From assembly GCA_963666895.2 (NCBI GenBank), contig CAXXNS010000016.1, positions 124,001 to 188,000 on the forward strand: a DNA stretch of 64,000 nucleotides, given 5' to 3'. Origin of the DNA: G963666895 sp963666895 (GTDB taxonomy: Bacteria > Desulfobacterota > Desulfovibrionia > Desulfovibrionales > Desulfovibrionaceae). The position numbers and the translations under genes were made by a program. This document shows, piece by piece, positions 17,248 to 26,794 of this stretch. The notes under the pieces were generated by a model. It searched no databases, was not told the DNA's origin, and saw only the letters and a program-made list of their open reading frames with translations. Numbering within the stretch: the stretch's first letter is position 1; the number at the start of each line of letters is the position of its first letter.

Positions 17248-18480
17248 ATGTCACCTGCCAATCCGCTTTGCACCATAGAGGAAGCCATCGACGACATCCG
17301 CAAGGGCCGGATGGTCATCATGGTCGACGACGAGGACCGGGAGAACGAAGGCGATCTTGTCTGCGCCGCGGAAAAGGTCACTCCCGAGGTCATCAACTTC
17401 ATGGCCACCCACGGCCGCGGCTTGGTCTGCCTGGCCATGGCCCCGGCCCTCATCGACTGCCTGGACCTGCCGCTCATGGCCCAGCGCAACCAGTCCAAGT
17501 TCGGCACCAATTTCACGGTCTCCATCGAGGCCGCCCAGGGCGTGACCACGGGCATCTCGGCCCACGACCGGGCCCACACCATCCTGACCGCGGTGGACGA
17601 AGGCGCCTGCGCCGGCGACGTGGTCACCCCGGGCCACGTCTTCCCCCTGCGCGCCAACCCCGGAGGCACCCTGGTCCGGGCCGGGCAGACCGAGGGCAGC
17701 GTGGACCTGTCCACCCTGGCCGGGCTCAAACCGGCCGGAGTCATCTGCGAGATCATGAGGGACGACGGCACCATGGCCCGCATGAAGGACCTGGTGCCCT
17801 TCGCCAAGAAGCACGGCCTCAAGATCTGCTCCGTGGCCGACATCATCGCCTACCGCATGAAGTTCGGCGGCCACATGGTCACCAAGGTGGCCGAGGCCGA
17901 CCTGCCCACGCGCTACGGCCACTTCCGCACCTCGGCCTTCAAGAGCGAGGTGGACGGCCGGACCCACATCGCCCTGATCAAGGGCGAGATCAGCCCGGAC
18001 GAGCCCGTGCTGGTGCGGGTACACTCCGAGTGCCTGACCGGCGACGTGTTCGGCTCCATGCGCTGCGACTGCGGCAACCAGCTGGCCGACGCCATGTGCA
18101 TGATCAACGCCGAGGGCAAGGGCGTGGTCCTGTACATGCGCCAGGAGGGCCGCGGCATCGGCCTGGCCAACAAGATCAAGGCCTACCACCTCCAGGACGA
18201 GGGCCTGGACACGGTGGAGGCCAACGAGAAGCTCGGATTCGCCCCGGATTTGCGCGAATACGGCACCGGGGCCCAGATTCTGGTCACCCTGGGCGTGTCC
18301 AAGATGCGGCTTCTGACCAACAATCCCAAGAAAATCGTTGGGCTGGAAGGCTACGGTCTGGAAGTGGTCGAACGGGTGGCCATCGAGTCCGGCGCCTGCG
18401 CGGCCAACATCCACTACCTGACCACCAAGAAAAACAAAATGGGCCATATGCTCGAACTCAATCAGGCCAAGGGAGAATAG
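17248..18480 (+). CDS. ribBA: Bifunctional 3,4-dihydroxy-2-butanone-4-phosphate synthase / GTP cyclohydrolase II
   Basis: 410-aa fusion for the two entry reactions of riboflavin synthesis. The RibB part (about 1-205) has DDEDRENEGDL, HGRGLVC and AGQTEGSVDL. The RibA part (about 210-400) has zinc ligands in HSECLTGDVFGSMRCDCG and the catalytic RQEGRGIGL. ATG 17248 begins MSPANPLCTIEEAIDDIRKG; upstream in-frame sequence does not resemble the family. One nt separates it from ribH. No FMN riboswitch signature was seen in the ~250-bp AT-richer leader. Confidence 0.95.
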   Translation: MSPANPLCTIEEAIDDIRKGRMVIMVDDEDRENEGDLVCAAEKVTPEVINFMATHGRGLVCLAMAPALIDCLDLPLMAQRNQSKFGTNFTVSIEAAQGVTTGISAHDRAHTILTAVDEGACAGDVVTPGHVFPLRANPGGTLVRAGQTEGSVDLSTLAGLKPAGVICEIMRDDGTMARMKDLVPFAKKHGLKICSVADIIAYRMKFGGHMVTKVAEADLPTRYGHFRTSAFKSEVDGRTHIALIKGEISPDEPVLVRVHSECLTGDVFGSMRCDCGNQLADAMCMINAEGKGVVLYMRQEGRGIGLANKIKAYHLQDEGLDTVEANEKLGFAPDLREYGTGAQILVTLGVSKMRLLTNNPKKIVGLEGYGLEVVERVAIESGACAANIHYLTTKKNKMGHMLELNQAKGE

Positions 18481-18481
18481 C

Positions 18482-18949
18482 ATGGACATCCGCACCATCG
18501 AAGGAAAGCTGGAGGCCAAGGGTCTCAAGGTGGCCCTGGTGGCCGCCCGGTTCAACGACTTCATCGTGGACAAGCTGATCAGCGGAGCCGTGGACTATCT
18601 TCTACGACACGGCGCGGACAAGGCGGACCTATGCCTGGTCCGGGTGCCCGGGGCCTTCGAGATGCCCCTGGTGGCCAAGCAGCTGGCCGGGGCCGGCAAG
18701 TACGACGGCCTGGTCTGCCTGGGCGCGGTCATCCGCGGGGCCACCCCCCACTTCGACTTCGTGGCCAACGAGTGCGCCAAGGGCCTGGCCCAGGTCTCCC
18801 TGGACTCCGGCCTGCCCATCGGCTTCGGCGTGCTCACCTGCGACACCCTGGAGCAGGCCATCGAACGGGCCGGCTCCAAGGGCGGGAACAAGGGCGTCGA
18901 GGCGGCCCAGGCCATGCTCGAGGCCGCCCGCGTGCTCGAGCAGCTCTAG
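18482..18949 (+). CDS. ribH: 6,7-dimethyl-8-ribityllumazine synthase
   Basis: 155-aa lumazine synthase that condenses the RibB product with the ribitylaminouracil. Motifs are ARFNDFIVDKLISGA, VPGAFEMPLVAKQL and GAVIRGATPHFDFVAN, the last holding the catalytic His. It sits between ribBA and nusB in the order common in Desulfovibrio-type genomes. ribE lies 12 kb away at 31.4 kb. Confidence 0.95.
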   Translation: MDIRTIEGKLEAKGLKVALVAARFNDFIVDKLISGAVDYLLRHGADKADLCLVRVPGAFEMPLVAKQLAGAGKYDGLVCLGAVIRGATPHFDFVANECAKGLAQVSLDSGLPIGFGVLTCDTLEQAIERAGSKGGNKGVEAAQAMLEAARVLEQL

Positions 18950-18954
18950 CCCCC

Positions 18955-19410
18955 ATGAGCAAAGGCAAGGGAGGGCGGCGCGCCGGCCGCATGCTGGCCT
19001 TCCAAATCCTGTTCAGCCGTGGGTTCGAGCGCGGAGGCGAGGACTTCGACGCGGCCCTGGCCGTGCTGGACGAGCATTCCCCCAAGGGCAGGGACTTCGC
19101 CCGGGAGCTGGTCCAGGGCGTGACCCGGCACTGCGAGGAGTTGGACAAGACCATCGCGTCCCTGTCCCAGCACTGGAAGCTCAGCCGCATCGCCAAGGTG
19201 GAATTGGCCATCCTGCGCCTGGCCCTGTACGAGATGCGCCACACCGACATGCCGGTGCGGGCGGCCATCAACGAGGCCGTGGAGCTGTCCAAGCGCTTCG
19301 GGGACGAGAATTCCCGCGCCTTCATCAACGGAATCCTCGACGCGGCCGCCAAGGAAGCCGCGTCCAGGCGGCCCGACGCCGGGACCGACGCGCCGGAGAG
19401 CGAGAAATAA
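18955..19410 (+). CDS. nusB: Transcription antitermination protein NusB
   Basis: 151-aa RNA-binding factor of the NusB-NusE antitermination complex. The start is RRAGRMLAFQILFSRGFE. The C-terminal helices include VELAILRLALYEMRH and INEAVELSKRFGDENSRAF, the family hallmark. It begins 5 nt after ribH. The last ~15 residues are a polar tail. Confidence 0.93.
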   Translation: MSKGKGGRRAGRMLAFQILFSRGFERGGEDFDAALAVLDEHSPKGRDFARELVQGVTRHCEELDKTIASLSQHWKLSRIAKVELAILRLALYEMRHTDMPVRAAINEAVELSKRFGDENSRAFINGILDAAAKEAASRRPDAGTDAPESEK

Positions 19411-19436
19411 CCCCCGGACCGGGAACAGGAAGGACC

Positions 19437-20558
19437 ATGAACCCGACACCGTTCCTCGTTCTGGCCGAACCCCGTTCCGGCACCACCTTTCTCAACTCGG
19501 TCCTGCGAAGCCATCCGGACATCGTGGTCCACGGCGAGATCATGCCCGGCCTGGACAAGGACAGCGACTTCCACCACTGGTGGGCCGGACGCGTGGCCGA
19601 GAACCCCGAGGACATCCTGCTCCCCCGGGTGCCCTACCTGTTCTCCGACTACCTGGCCTGGCTTCAGGCCGAGGCCAAGGACGCGGCGGCCGTGGGCGTG
19701 GACGTCAAGTACTACCAGGCCGAGTGGATGCCGCACATGCTGGAGATCTTCCAGCGCCGGGACTTCAAGGTCCTGCATGTGGTGCGGCGCAACCTGCTCA
19801 AGCGCTACATCTCGGCCACCCTGCACGTCCCGACCATGCGCCAAAAGCTCGACCGGCCCATGCACACGGGCCATGACGTCCGCCAGGTGCGCATCCCCGT
19901 GCCCGCAGGACCCGAGCTGATCCAGCTGCTGGAGCGCATGACCGCCAACGTGGAGCGCTACCGCCAATTGGTGGCGGCCAACTTCGACGTCCTGGAGATG
20001 GCTTACGAGGACATGGTGGACCCGGCGGCCAACTCCGTGGAGCGCGGCCTGCTGGAGCGCGTCTACGACCTGCTGGGCGTGAAGAACCGCGAGGCCGGGA
20101 TCTTCTCGACCATGCGCAAGACCAACGCCAACCTGCTGCGCCATTTGTGCGCCAACTACGCCCAGGTGGTGGAGACCCTGCACGGCACCCCCTGGCAGGA
20201 CCTGCTCGACTCCCCGGACTACGACCGCGACAACGCGGCCGTGCACGAGATGGTCAACCAGGCCTGGGAACACCTGAGCAAACACCGGCTGGACCAGGCC
20301 CGCGACCTGCTGGACCAGGCCATGGCCGCCTCGGACATGCCCGAACCGCACTTTTTGTCCGGCCTGACCAGCCTGGTCCTGGGCCTGCGGGACCAGGGGA
20401 TCGAGGAGGTGGGCCGGGCCGTGGACATGGCCAAGGGCGACCGGGACATCCTGAACTTCTACCGCATCATGCTGAATACCAGCGGCCTGACCGAACAGAG
20501 CGCCGCGCCCGCCCTGGAGCTGGTGCAAGCGGCCCTGGGCGAGCAGCCCGCCGACTGA
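19437..20558 (+). CDS. Sulfotransferase-family protein with helical C-terminal extension
   Basis: 373-aa protein. The N-terminal EPRSGTTFLNSVLRSHPDI is the PAPS-binding 5'-phosphosulfate loop of sulfotransferases. VVRRNLLKRYISA near residue 120 matches the 3'-phosphate-binding motif. The last ~110 residues (from about DSPDYDRDN) are TPR-like helices, unusual for this family and possibly a partner-binding part. It sits between nusB and leuS with short gaps, so it is probably co-transcribed. The acceptor molecule is unknown. Confidence 0.78.
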   Translation: MNPTPFLVLAEPRSGTTFLNSVLRSHPDIVVHGEIMPGLDKDSDFHHWWAGRVAENPEDILLPRVPYLFSDYLAWLQAEAKDAAAVGVDVKYYQAEWMPHMLEIFQRRDFKVLHVVRRNLLKRYISATLHVPTMRQKLDRPMHTGHDVRQVRIPVPAGPELIQLLERMTANVERYRQLVAANFDVLEMAYEDMVDPAANSVERGLLERVYDLLGVKNREAGIFSTMRKTNANLLRHLCANYAQVVETLHGTPWQDLLDSPDYDRDNAAVHEMVNQAWEHLSKHRLDQARDLLDQAMAASDMPEPHFLSGLTSLVLGLRDQGIEEVGRAVDMAKGDRDILNFYRIMLNTSGLTEQSAAPALELVQAALGEQPAD

Positions 20559-20585
20559 CAACCGAAACACAAAGGACGCGCAGAC

Positions 20586-23102
20586 ATGCCGCTCGACAAA
20601 TACGATCCCGAATCCGTGGAAGCCAAATGGCAAAAGGCCTGGAGCGATTCCGCCTGCTTTGAGGTCGAAGCCGACCCCAGCAGGCCCAAATACTACGTGC
20701 TGGAGATGTTCCCCTACCCTTCGGGCAAGATTCACATGGGCCACGTGCGCAACTATTCCATCGGCGACGTGGTGGCCCGGTACAAGCGCATGCGGGGCTT
20801 CAACGTGCTGCACCCCATGGGCTGGGACGCCTTCGGCATGCCGGCCGAAAACGCGGCCATCAAGAACAAGACCCACCCGGCCGCCTGGACATACGCCAAC
20901 ATCGACGAGATGCGCGCCCAGCTCAAGCGGCTGGGCTACTCCTACGACTGGACCCGCGAGCTGGCCACCTGCACCCCGGAATACTACCGCTGGGAGCAGC
21001 TCTTCTTCATCAAGCTCATGGAGCGTGGCCTGGCCTACCGCAAGACCGCCCTTCAGAACTGGTGCTCCACCTGCCAGACCGTGCTGGCCAACGAGCAGGT
21101 GGAGGAAGGCAGGTGCTGGCGGTGCGACACCGAGGTGGTGCAGAAGGAGCTGGAGCAGTGGTTCCTGCGCATCACGGACTACGCCGACGAGCTGCTGGAC
21201 TGCCTGGAGGAAATGCGCGGCCACTGGCCCGAGTCCGTGCTGACCATGCAGCAGAACTGGATCGGCAAGTCCATCGGCGCCAAGCTGGCCTTCGAGATCG
21301 AGGGCGCCGGGTCTTCCAATGGCAGCATCGAGGTCTTCACCACCCGGCCCGACACCCTGTGCGGGGCCACCTTCATGTCCCTGGCCGCGGAGCATCCCCT
21401 GGTGGACGAACTCATCAAGGATTCCGACCAGGCCGAGGCCGTGCGCGCCTTCCGCCACAAGGTGGTCAACATGGACCGCTTCCTGCGGTCCGCGGACGAC
21501 ACCGAAAAGGAGGGCGTGTTCACGGGCGCCTACTGCGTCAACCCCCTGACCGGGACGCGCATGCCCATCTTCGTGGCCAACTTCGTGCTCATGGACTATG
21601 GCACCGGCGCGGTCATGGCCGTGCCCGCACACGACCAGCGCGACTTCGACTTCGCCCGCAAGTACGACCTGCCCATCCAGGTGGTCATCCAGCCGGAAGA
21701 CCAGCCTGACCTGGACCCGGCCGCCATGGCCGAAGCCTACACCGGCCCGGGCCGCATGGTGAATTCCGACCGGTTCGACGGCCTGCCCAACGAGGAGGGC
21801 AAAAAGGCCGTGGTGGACTATCTGGGCGAGTCCGGCAAGGGCGAGCCCACGGTCCACTACCGGCTGCGCGACTGGAACATCACCCGCCAGCGCTTCTGGG
21901 GCGCGCCCGTGCCCGTGCTCAACTGCGAGGGCTGCGGCCTGGTGCCCGTGCCCGAGGAGGATCTGCCGGTGGTGCTGCCCGAGGACGTGGCCATGCGCGA
22001 GGACGGCCGGTCCCCCCTGCCCTTCCTGGAGGAGTTCGTCCAGGCCACCTGCCCCAAGTGCGGCGGCCCGGCCCGGCGCGAGACCGACACCTTCGACACC
22101 TTCGTGGAGTCGTCCTGGTACTTCATGCGCTACGCCTGCGCCAGGCTGGACAGCGCGCCCTTCGACCCGGCCGAGCTGGAGTACTGGATGCCCGTGGACC
22201 AGTACATCGGCGGCATCGAGCACGCCATCCTGCACCTGTTGTACTCGCGCTTCTTCGTCAAGGTCCTGCGCGACATGGGCTACACCAAGCAGGACGAGCC
22301 CTTCGCCAACCTGCTGACCCAGGGCATGGTGCTCAAGGACGGGACCAAGATGTCCAAGTCCAAGGGCAACGTGGTCGACCCGGGCGCCATGATCTCCCGC
22401 TACGGGGCCGACACCACCCGGCTGTTCATCCTGTTCGCGGCCCCGCCGGAAAAGGAGCTGGAGTGGTCCGACCGGGGCATCGAGGGCGCCAACCGCTTCC
22501 TGGGCAGGCTCTGGCGGCTGGCCCAGGAAATGGAGCAGGGCATGGAGGGCGGCATGGTCCGCATGCTCCCCTGCCAGGCCCCGGCCGTGGACGACCCCCT
22601 GGCCCAGGACCTGCGCCGCAAGGAGCACGACACCGTGCGCCGCGTCACCCGGTCCATCGAGAACTCCTTCCAGTTCAACACGGCCATCGCGGCCATCATG
22701 GAACTGATCAACGAAATGTACCAGGCCAAGGACGAGCTGGCCCAAAGCGACTTCGGCCGCGCCCAGCTGTCCAGCGGGCTGGCCACGGCCGTGGCCCTGC
22801 TCTCGCCCATGGCCCCGCACGTCTGCGAGGAGATATGGGAGGCCCTGGGCCACACCGGCCACGTGGCCGACCAGCCCTGGCCCGAGCACGACCCCGAGGC
22901 CCTGGTCACGGACGAGGTGGAGGTGGTGGTCCAGGTGCTGGGCAAGGTCCGCGGCAAGGTGGTCCTGCCCGCGGGCGCGCCCAGGGAGGAGGCCGAGGCG
23001 GCCGCCCTGGCCCACGAGAACGTGGCCCGGCACCTGGAAGGCAAGTCCGTGGTCAAGGTCATCCACATCCCGGACAAACTGGTGAACATCGTGGCCAAGT
23101 AG
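20586..23102 (+). CDS. leuS: Leucyl-tRNA synthetase
   Basis: 838-aa class I synthetase. The HIGH-type motif is PYPSGKIHMGHVRNYSIGD at about residue 40. The CP1 editing domain has TTRPDTLCGATFM, and the KMSKS loop is GTKMSKSKGNVVDPG near residue 585. A zinc-type CxxC lies in NCEGCGLVPVPEEDLP. Length is normal. It is followed 9 nt later by lptE. Confidence 0.97.
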   Translation: MPLDKYDPESVEAKWQKAWSDSACFEVEADPSRPKYYVLEMFPYPSGKIHMGHVRNYSIGDVVARYKRMRGFNVLHPMGWDAFGMPAENAAIKNKTHPAAWTYANIDEMRAQLKRLGYSYDWTRELATCTPEYYRWEQLFFIKLMERGLAYRKTALQNWCSTCQTVLANEQVEEGRCWRCDTEVVQKELEQWFLRITDYADELLDCLEEMRGHWPESVLTMQQNWIGKSIGAKLAFEIEGAGSSNGSIEVFTTRPDTLCGATFMSLAAEHPLVDELIKDSDQAEAVRAFRHKVVNMDRFLRSADDTEKEGVFTGAYCVNPLTGTRMPIFVANFVLMDYGTGAVMAVPAHDQRDFDFARKYDLPIQVVIQPEDQPDLDPAAMAEAYTGPGRMVNSDRFDGLPNEEGKKAVVDYLGESGKGEPTVHYRLRDWNITRQRFWGAPVPVLNCEGCGLVPVPEEDLPVVLPEDVAMREDGRSPLPFLEEFVQATCPKCGGPARRETDTFDTFVESSWYFMRYACARLDSAPFDPAELEYWMPVDQYIGGIEHAILHLLYSRFFVKVLRDMGYTKQDEPFANLLTQGMVLKDGTKMSKSKGNVVDPGAMISRYGADTTRLFILFAAPPEKELEWSDRGIEGANRFLGRLWRLAQEMEQGMEGGMVRMLPCQAPAVDDPLAQDLRRKEHDTVRRVTRSIENSFQFNTAIAAIMELINEMYQAKDELAQSDFGRAQLSSGLATAVALLSPMAPHVCEEIWEALGHTGHVADQPWPEHDPEALVTDEVEVVVQVLGKVRGKVVLPAGAPREEAEAAALAHENVARHLEGKSVVKVIHIPDKLVNIVAK

Positions 23103-23111
23103 GAGGCCGAC

Positions 23112-23627
23112 ATGCGCCGCGCATCCCGACCTGCCGTTTTCGTCCTGCTCGCACTCATGGCCGTGGGCCTCTGTTCCTGCGGCTACCAGTTCGCGGGCTC
23201 CGGGTCCAAGGCTCCGTTCGTCCTGCCCCAGGAGTACAGCAAGCTGTGGTTCAAGGGCGTGGAGAACCCCACGGTGGAGACCTGGCTGGGGTCCACCATC
23301 CGCTCCCTGCTCCGGGACGAGATCACCAACCGGGGGCAGGCCCAGTGGGTGGACAAGGACGAGGCCGACGCCTACCTGGAGGTCACTGTCCAGCACTTCT
23401 CCCACGAGACCAAGGTCTCGGGCGACAACGACGAGAGCCTCAAGTACTCGGCCTCCATCTCCATGGTGGTCAGCATCCGCTCGGCCAGGACCGGCAAGCA
23501 GCTCTGGAGCTCCGGCAAGGTCAGCGCCAGCGAGAGCTTCTACGGCGCGGAGACCTACCAGGCCCGGCTCTCGGCCGTGGAACTGGCCGTGGAGCGGGCC
23601 GTGGACCGCATGAGCCAGAACTACTAG
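23112..23627 (+). CDS. lptE: LPS-assembly lipoprotein LptE
   Basis: 171-aa outer-membrane lipoprotein that partners LptD in lipopolysaccharide export. The signal peptide ends VGLCSCGYQFAGSGS. The CGYQF start after lipidation is the LptE hallmark, and a DEADAYLEVTVQHF strand region follows. It lies between leuS and holA, the conserved leuS-lptE-holA order of many proteobacteria, which strengthens the call. Confidence 0.87.
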   Translation: MRRASRPAVFVLLALMAVGLCSCGYQFAGSGSKAPFVLPQEYSKLWFKGVENPTVETWLGSTIRSLLRDEITNRGQAQWVDKDEADAYLEVTVQHFSHETKVSGDNDESLKYSASISMVVSIRSARTGKQLWSSGKVSASESFYGAETYQARLSAVELAVERAVDRMSQNY

Positions 23628-23635
23628 GAGACCGC

Positions 23636-24597
23636 ATGGCCCAACCCGCCCAAGGCGGCGTCCGCTTCCTGATCTGCCCGGACGCACAGCTCATCCGCCA
23701 GGAGATCGACGCCCGTCTGGACCCGGAGGTGCGGCGCAAGGTCTACTGGGGCGACGACGACCCGCCCCTGGGCGAGGACTTCTGGACCAACCTGACCATC
23801 AAGGGGCTGTTCGCCGAGCCCAAGGCCCTGGTCCTGCGCAAGGCCCAGGCCCTGACCGCCGCGCTCTGGGACAAGCTCCAGCAGGCCGCTCCCCGGCCCG
23901 GCTCGGACGTGACCCTGTTCCTGTGCCTGGAGGGCCAGTGGAACAAAAACGCCCCGGCCGTGCCCGCGGTGCTCAAGAAGCGTCCGCTGTGGACCGGGAC
24001 CGCCAAGGAAAACGTCTGGCAGTCCCCGGGCCTGACCCGCAAGACCGTGCAGGGGTTCGTGGAGAACTTCGCCCGCGAACGCGGCCTGGCCTTCGCGCCC
24101 GGGGGGCTGCAGGCCGCGGCCCAGGCCCTGCCCCTGGACGCCCGGGCCGCCCGGCTGGAGCTGGAGAAGATCGCCCTGGCCGCCGGGCCCGACCCGGCCG
24201 GACCGGAGCTGGCCGACCTGATCACGCCCCACGAGGAAATGGCCTTTTTCACCTTCCTGGACCAGCTCCAGGCCGGACGGGCCGACCTGGTCTGGGAACG
24301 GGTCATGGCCGACCACCTCAAGCCCACGGGCGACCGCATGCTCTTTCCCTGCTGGCCTCGGTGGCCCGCGAGGCCCGGGTGCTGGGCTCCCTGGCCTGCA
24401 ACGAAGAAGCCCGCGGCCTGCCGGGGTTCGTGCTGGACAAGAAGCGCGGCCTGGCCCGCGCCCTGGGTAAAAAAGGCGTGGCCGCCATGCTGGATTTGGC
24501 CATGCGGGCCGAGCACGGGGTCAAGTCCGGGGAGCAGACCGTGAAGCAGGCCCTGGAGGCCCTGGCCGCCGGGCTCATGCGATTGTATAGGCAATAG
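23636..24597 (+). pseudogene. holA: DNA polymerase III delta subunit HolA, frameshifted in this sequence
   Basis: The clamp-loader delta subunit is read as RFLICPDAQLIRQEIDARL in one frame to about 24349. It continues as SLLASVAREARVLGSLACNE to the stop at 24595-24597 in the -1 frame. The switch is at a run of three C (24347-24349). One extra C would restore a single ~320-aa protein reading LFPLLASVAREAR. holA is normally essential, so a sequencing indel or a compensating event is likelier than true loss. The gene order after leuS-lptE supports the identity. Confidence 0.8.
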
Positions 24598-24702
24598 TAT
24601 TATTCCGTACTACTTTTTAGGATAAGCGAGGGGTGCCATTTTGCTTTATTTATTAGACAATCAAACGCCTAAAACAACAACGCGTTCTGTTTTTGAAAAA
24701 TT

Positions 24703-25896
24703 ATGCTTCTAAAGTTAGTGAAGTTTTTTTTAGCTGCGCCATTTTTTTCAAAGGAAGATGTACTATTACCGTTTATTAAAAATAATGTATCGGTTAGGTT
24801 AATAGTAAAAATTTGCCAAGCAACCAGTCCAGATGAATTAAAGAAAGTGGCCGCAAAAAATGTTGAAATAAGATTTTATACTTCGGATAAGTTTCATTCA
24901 AAAATATATATATTTGGTGATGCTGCTGCCTTAGTAACATCTTCAAATCTAACTTATGGAGGGATGAGTGACAACAGAGAATGTGGAATATTGTTTACTT
25001 CTGACGAGCCTATTTTTAACAAACTATCAAGCCTATTTGACTTTTACTGGCAGAGTGCATCACCAATAGACAAAAACGAACTCGAAAAATTCGCAAGAAT
25101 AGTTCGCAAACATTCACAAAAAGAATTATGCAATTTTGAACAAGATATTTTAAAAGAATTTGGCGACATATATCCAAAAGCATTCGAATCTAACCGCGAA
25201 AAGAAAAACAAGGCGGATATGTTTCGCTTGTCGTACAAGAAGACTTATCAGGAATTTTTGACAGCATTTAGAGAAGTTAAAGACGTGTATAAGAATTTCG
25301 GCAAAAGAAAAATGTCAGGCAAAATCCCATTGCGACTGGAAATAGACTCCTTTTTTAGTTACATAAGAGAAACCTATACTTCTGGTGAGTCATATAATGA
25401 ATCACCATTACTAAAAAAGAAGGATAGAAGAGAAAATTTAAAAGAATTTATTCTAAAATGGAATGATACTTATTGGGATTATTTAATGACAAAAATACCA
25501 GACCACTATAACGAGTTATCTCAAACATTTCGTAGCAAAAAGTCGATCGAAAAGTGTGATGATCACGCTCTAATTAGTGCACTTAACAAATTACATTCGT
25601 TTCATGATCGGTACCGTTTTTTTACTGACGGCCTCCAAACATTAAATAAAATATTTCTAAAGGAGAACTCCAGGGACAGAATAAATGAAATGATAAAATA
25701 TTTATTGTTTGGCGATGGGAATTTTATTGATAGAATGTGTGATTGCATTTTTTCTGAAGAGTACTATTTGTCTGAATTCGGACGAAGCAATGTCCAAGAA
25801 CTTTTTGGATGGTGTAACAAAGAAAGTATTCCTATATGTAATGGCAGAACTGTTAAGGCATTACGCTTTCTTGGCTATGATGTACTTGTGTATTAA
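24703..25896 (+). CDS. AT-rich HKD/PLD-family nuclease-like protein, N-terminus probably damaged
   Basis: 397-aa open frame far poorer in GC than its surroundings. The motif FHSKIYIF followed by TSSNLTYGGMSDNRECGI is the HxK...N pattern of phospholipase-D-like nucleases. This type is often found alone or in defence loci. The rest is lysine-rich and unrecognised. Upstream, the frame from TTG 24641 gives LLYLLDNQTPKTTTRSVFEK, which looks like the true family N-terminus but is out of frame. Two single-base changes (near 24698 and in the T7 run at 24742-24748) would join it to SKEDVLLPFIKNNV. ATG 24703 may therefore be a chance start. Confidence 0.6.
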   Translation: MLLKLVKFFLAAPFFSKEDVLLPFIKNNVSVRLIVKICQATSPDELKKVAAKNVEIRFYTSDKFHSKIYIFGDAAALVTSSNLTYGGMSDNRECGILFTSDEPIFNKLSSLFDFYWQSASPIDKNELEKFARIVRKHSQKELCNFEQDILKEFGDIYPKAFESNREKKNKADMFRLSYKKTYQEFLTAFREVKDVYKNFGKRKMSGKIPLRLEIDSFFSYIRETYTSGESYNESPLLKKKDRRENLKEFILKWNDTYWDYLMTKIPDHYNELSQTFRSKKSIEKCDDHALISALNKLHSFHDRYRFFTDGLQTLNKIFLKENSRDRINEMIKYLLFGDGNFIDRMCDCIFSEEYYLSEFGRSNVQELFGWCNKESIPICNGRTVKALRFLGYDVLVY

Positions 25897-25981
25897 ACAG
25901 TCATATTATGTTGTTAACCATGTAACCCCACAAAGCCCGATCGGTCTTACTCCTCGTTGACCCTGGACCCTCGGGAACGCT

Positions 25982-26782
25982 ATGCTCCAACGCATGGCCC
26001 ATCATCCCGGACAACCACCCGATTCCGGTCCGCCTCCCGGACCCTACGACCACCTTGACGACCAACGGGGCGACCGGCCCGACGACCGGTCCGGTGACCG
26101 ACACGGCGAACAGCGCCCCCATTACTACGGCCACCGCGCCCGGCTGCGGGCCCGCATGCAGCAGGACCCGCGCTCCCTGGCCGACTACGAGATCCTGGAG
26201 CTGCTCCTGGGCCAGACCATCCTGCGCAGCGACACCAAGCCCCTGGCCAAACGGCTGCTGGAGCGGTTCGGCAGCCTGCGCGCGGTCATGAAGGCCCCGG
26301 TGCGCGAACTGCTCCGCGTACCCGGGTTCGGCCAGGCCCTGGCCTCGGCCTGGACCCTGCAGGCCGAACTGGCCGCCCGCGTGGCCGAGGCCCCGGTGCG
26401 CGAGCACCAGGTGCTGTCCGGCCCGGCCATGGTGGCCGAGGGGGCCAAGGCCCGGTTCGGCTCCGGCCCGGTGGAGGAGTTCTGGGTGGCCCTGGTGGAC
26501 AACCAGAACCGGGTCATCGCCTGGGAGCGCGTCAGCCGGGGCACCGTGGACCAGACCGCGGTCTTCCCCCGCGAGGTCCTGGCCCTGGCCTTGAGCCACC
26601 ACGCCTCGGGCGTCATCCTGGTTCACAACCACCCCGGCGGCAACCTGAAGCCGTCCGAGGAGGACCGCCTGCTCACCGCCCGCATCAACCGCGCTGCCCA
26701 GGAACTTGGCGTCCGGATTCTCGACCACTTGATCGTGACCGAAGAAAGCCATTATAGTTTCCAGGAGCACGGACTGCTTTAG
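25982..26782 (+). CDS. radC: RadC-family JAB-domain protein
   Basis: 266-aa protein with an N-terminal helix-hairpin-helix-like part (YEILELLLGQTIL) and a C-terminal JAMM metalloprotease-like domain. The latter has the metal motif VHNHPGGNLKPSEED near residue 217. It is named for DNA repair but the biochemical role is unsettled; relatives often ride with mobile DNA. The first ~45 residues are Pro/His/Asp-rich and low in complexity, so a later start is possible. It follows the AT-rich island directly. Confidence 0.88.
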   Translation: MLQRMAHHPGQPPDSGPPPGPYDHLDDQRGDRPDDRSGDRHGEQRPHYYGHRARLRARMQQDPRSLADYEILELLLGQTILRSDTKPLAKRLLERFGSLRAVMKAPVRELLRVPGFGQALASAWTLQAELAARVAEAPVREHQVLSGPAMVAEGAKARFGSGPVEEFWVALVDNQNRVIAWERVSRGTVDQTAVFPREVLALALSHHASGVILVHNHPGGNLKPSEEDRLLTARINRAAQELGVRILDHLIVTEESHYSFQEHGLL

Positions 26783-26794
26783 ACGGGAGGAGCC

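Noticed and set aside
18834..23687. Very long open frame on the minus strand opposite nusB, leuS and lptE
   Set aside because: It is the antisense shadow of GC-rich genes, full of His/Gly/Val-Gln repeats with no domain. The plus-strand genes are certain.
24347..24349. Programmed -1 frameshift in holA
   Set aside because: The site is not a standard slippery heptamer, and no clear downstream pseudoknot was recognised. A one-base homopolymer change explains it more simply.
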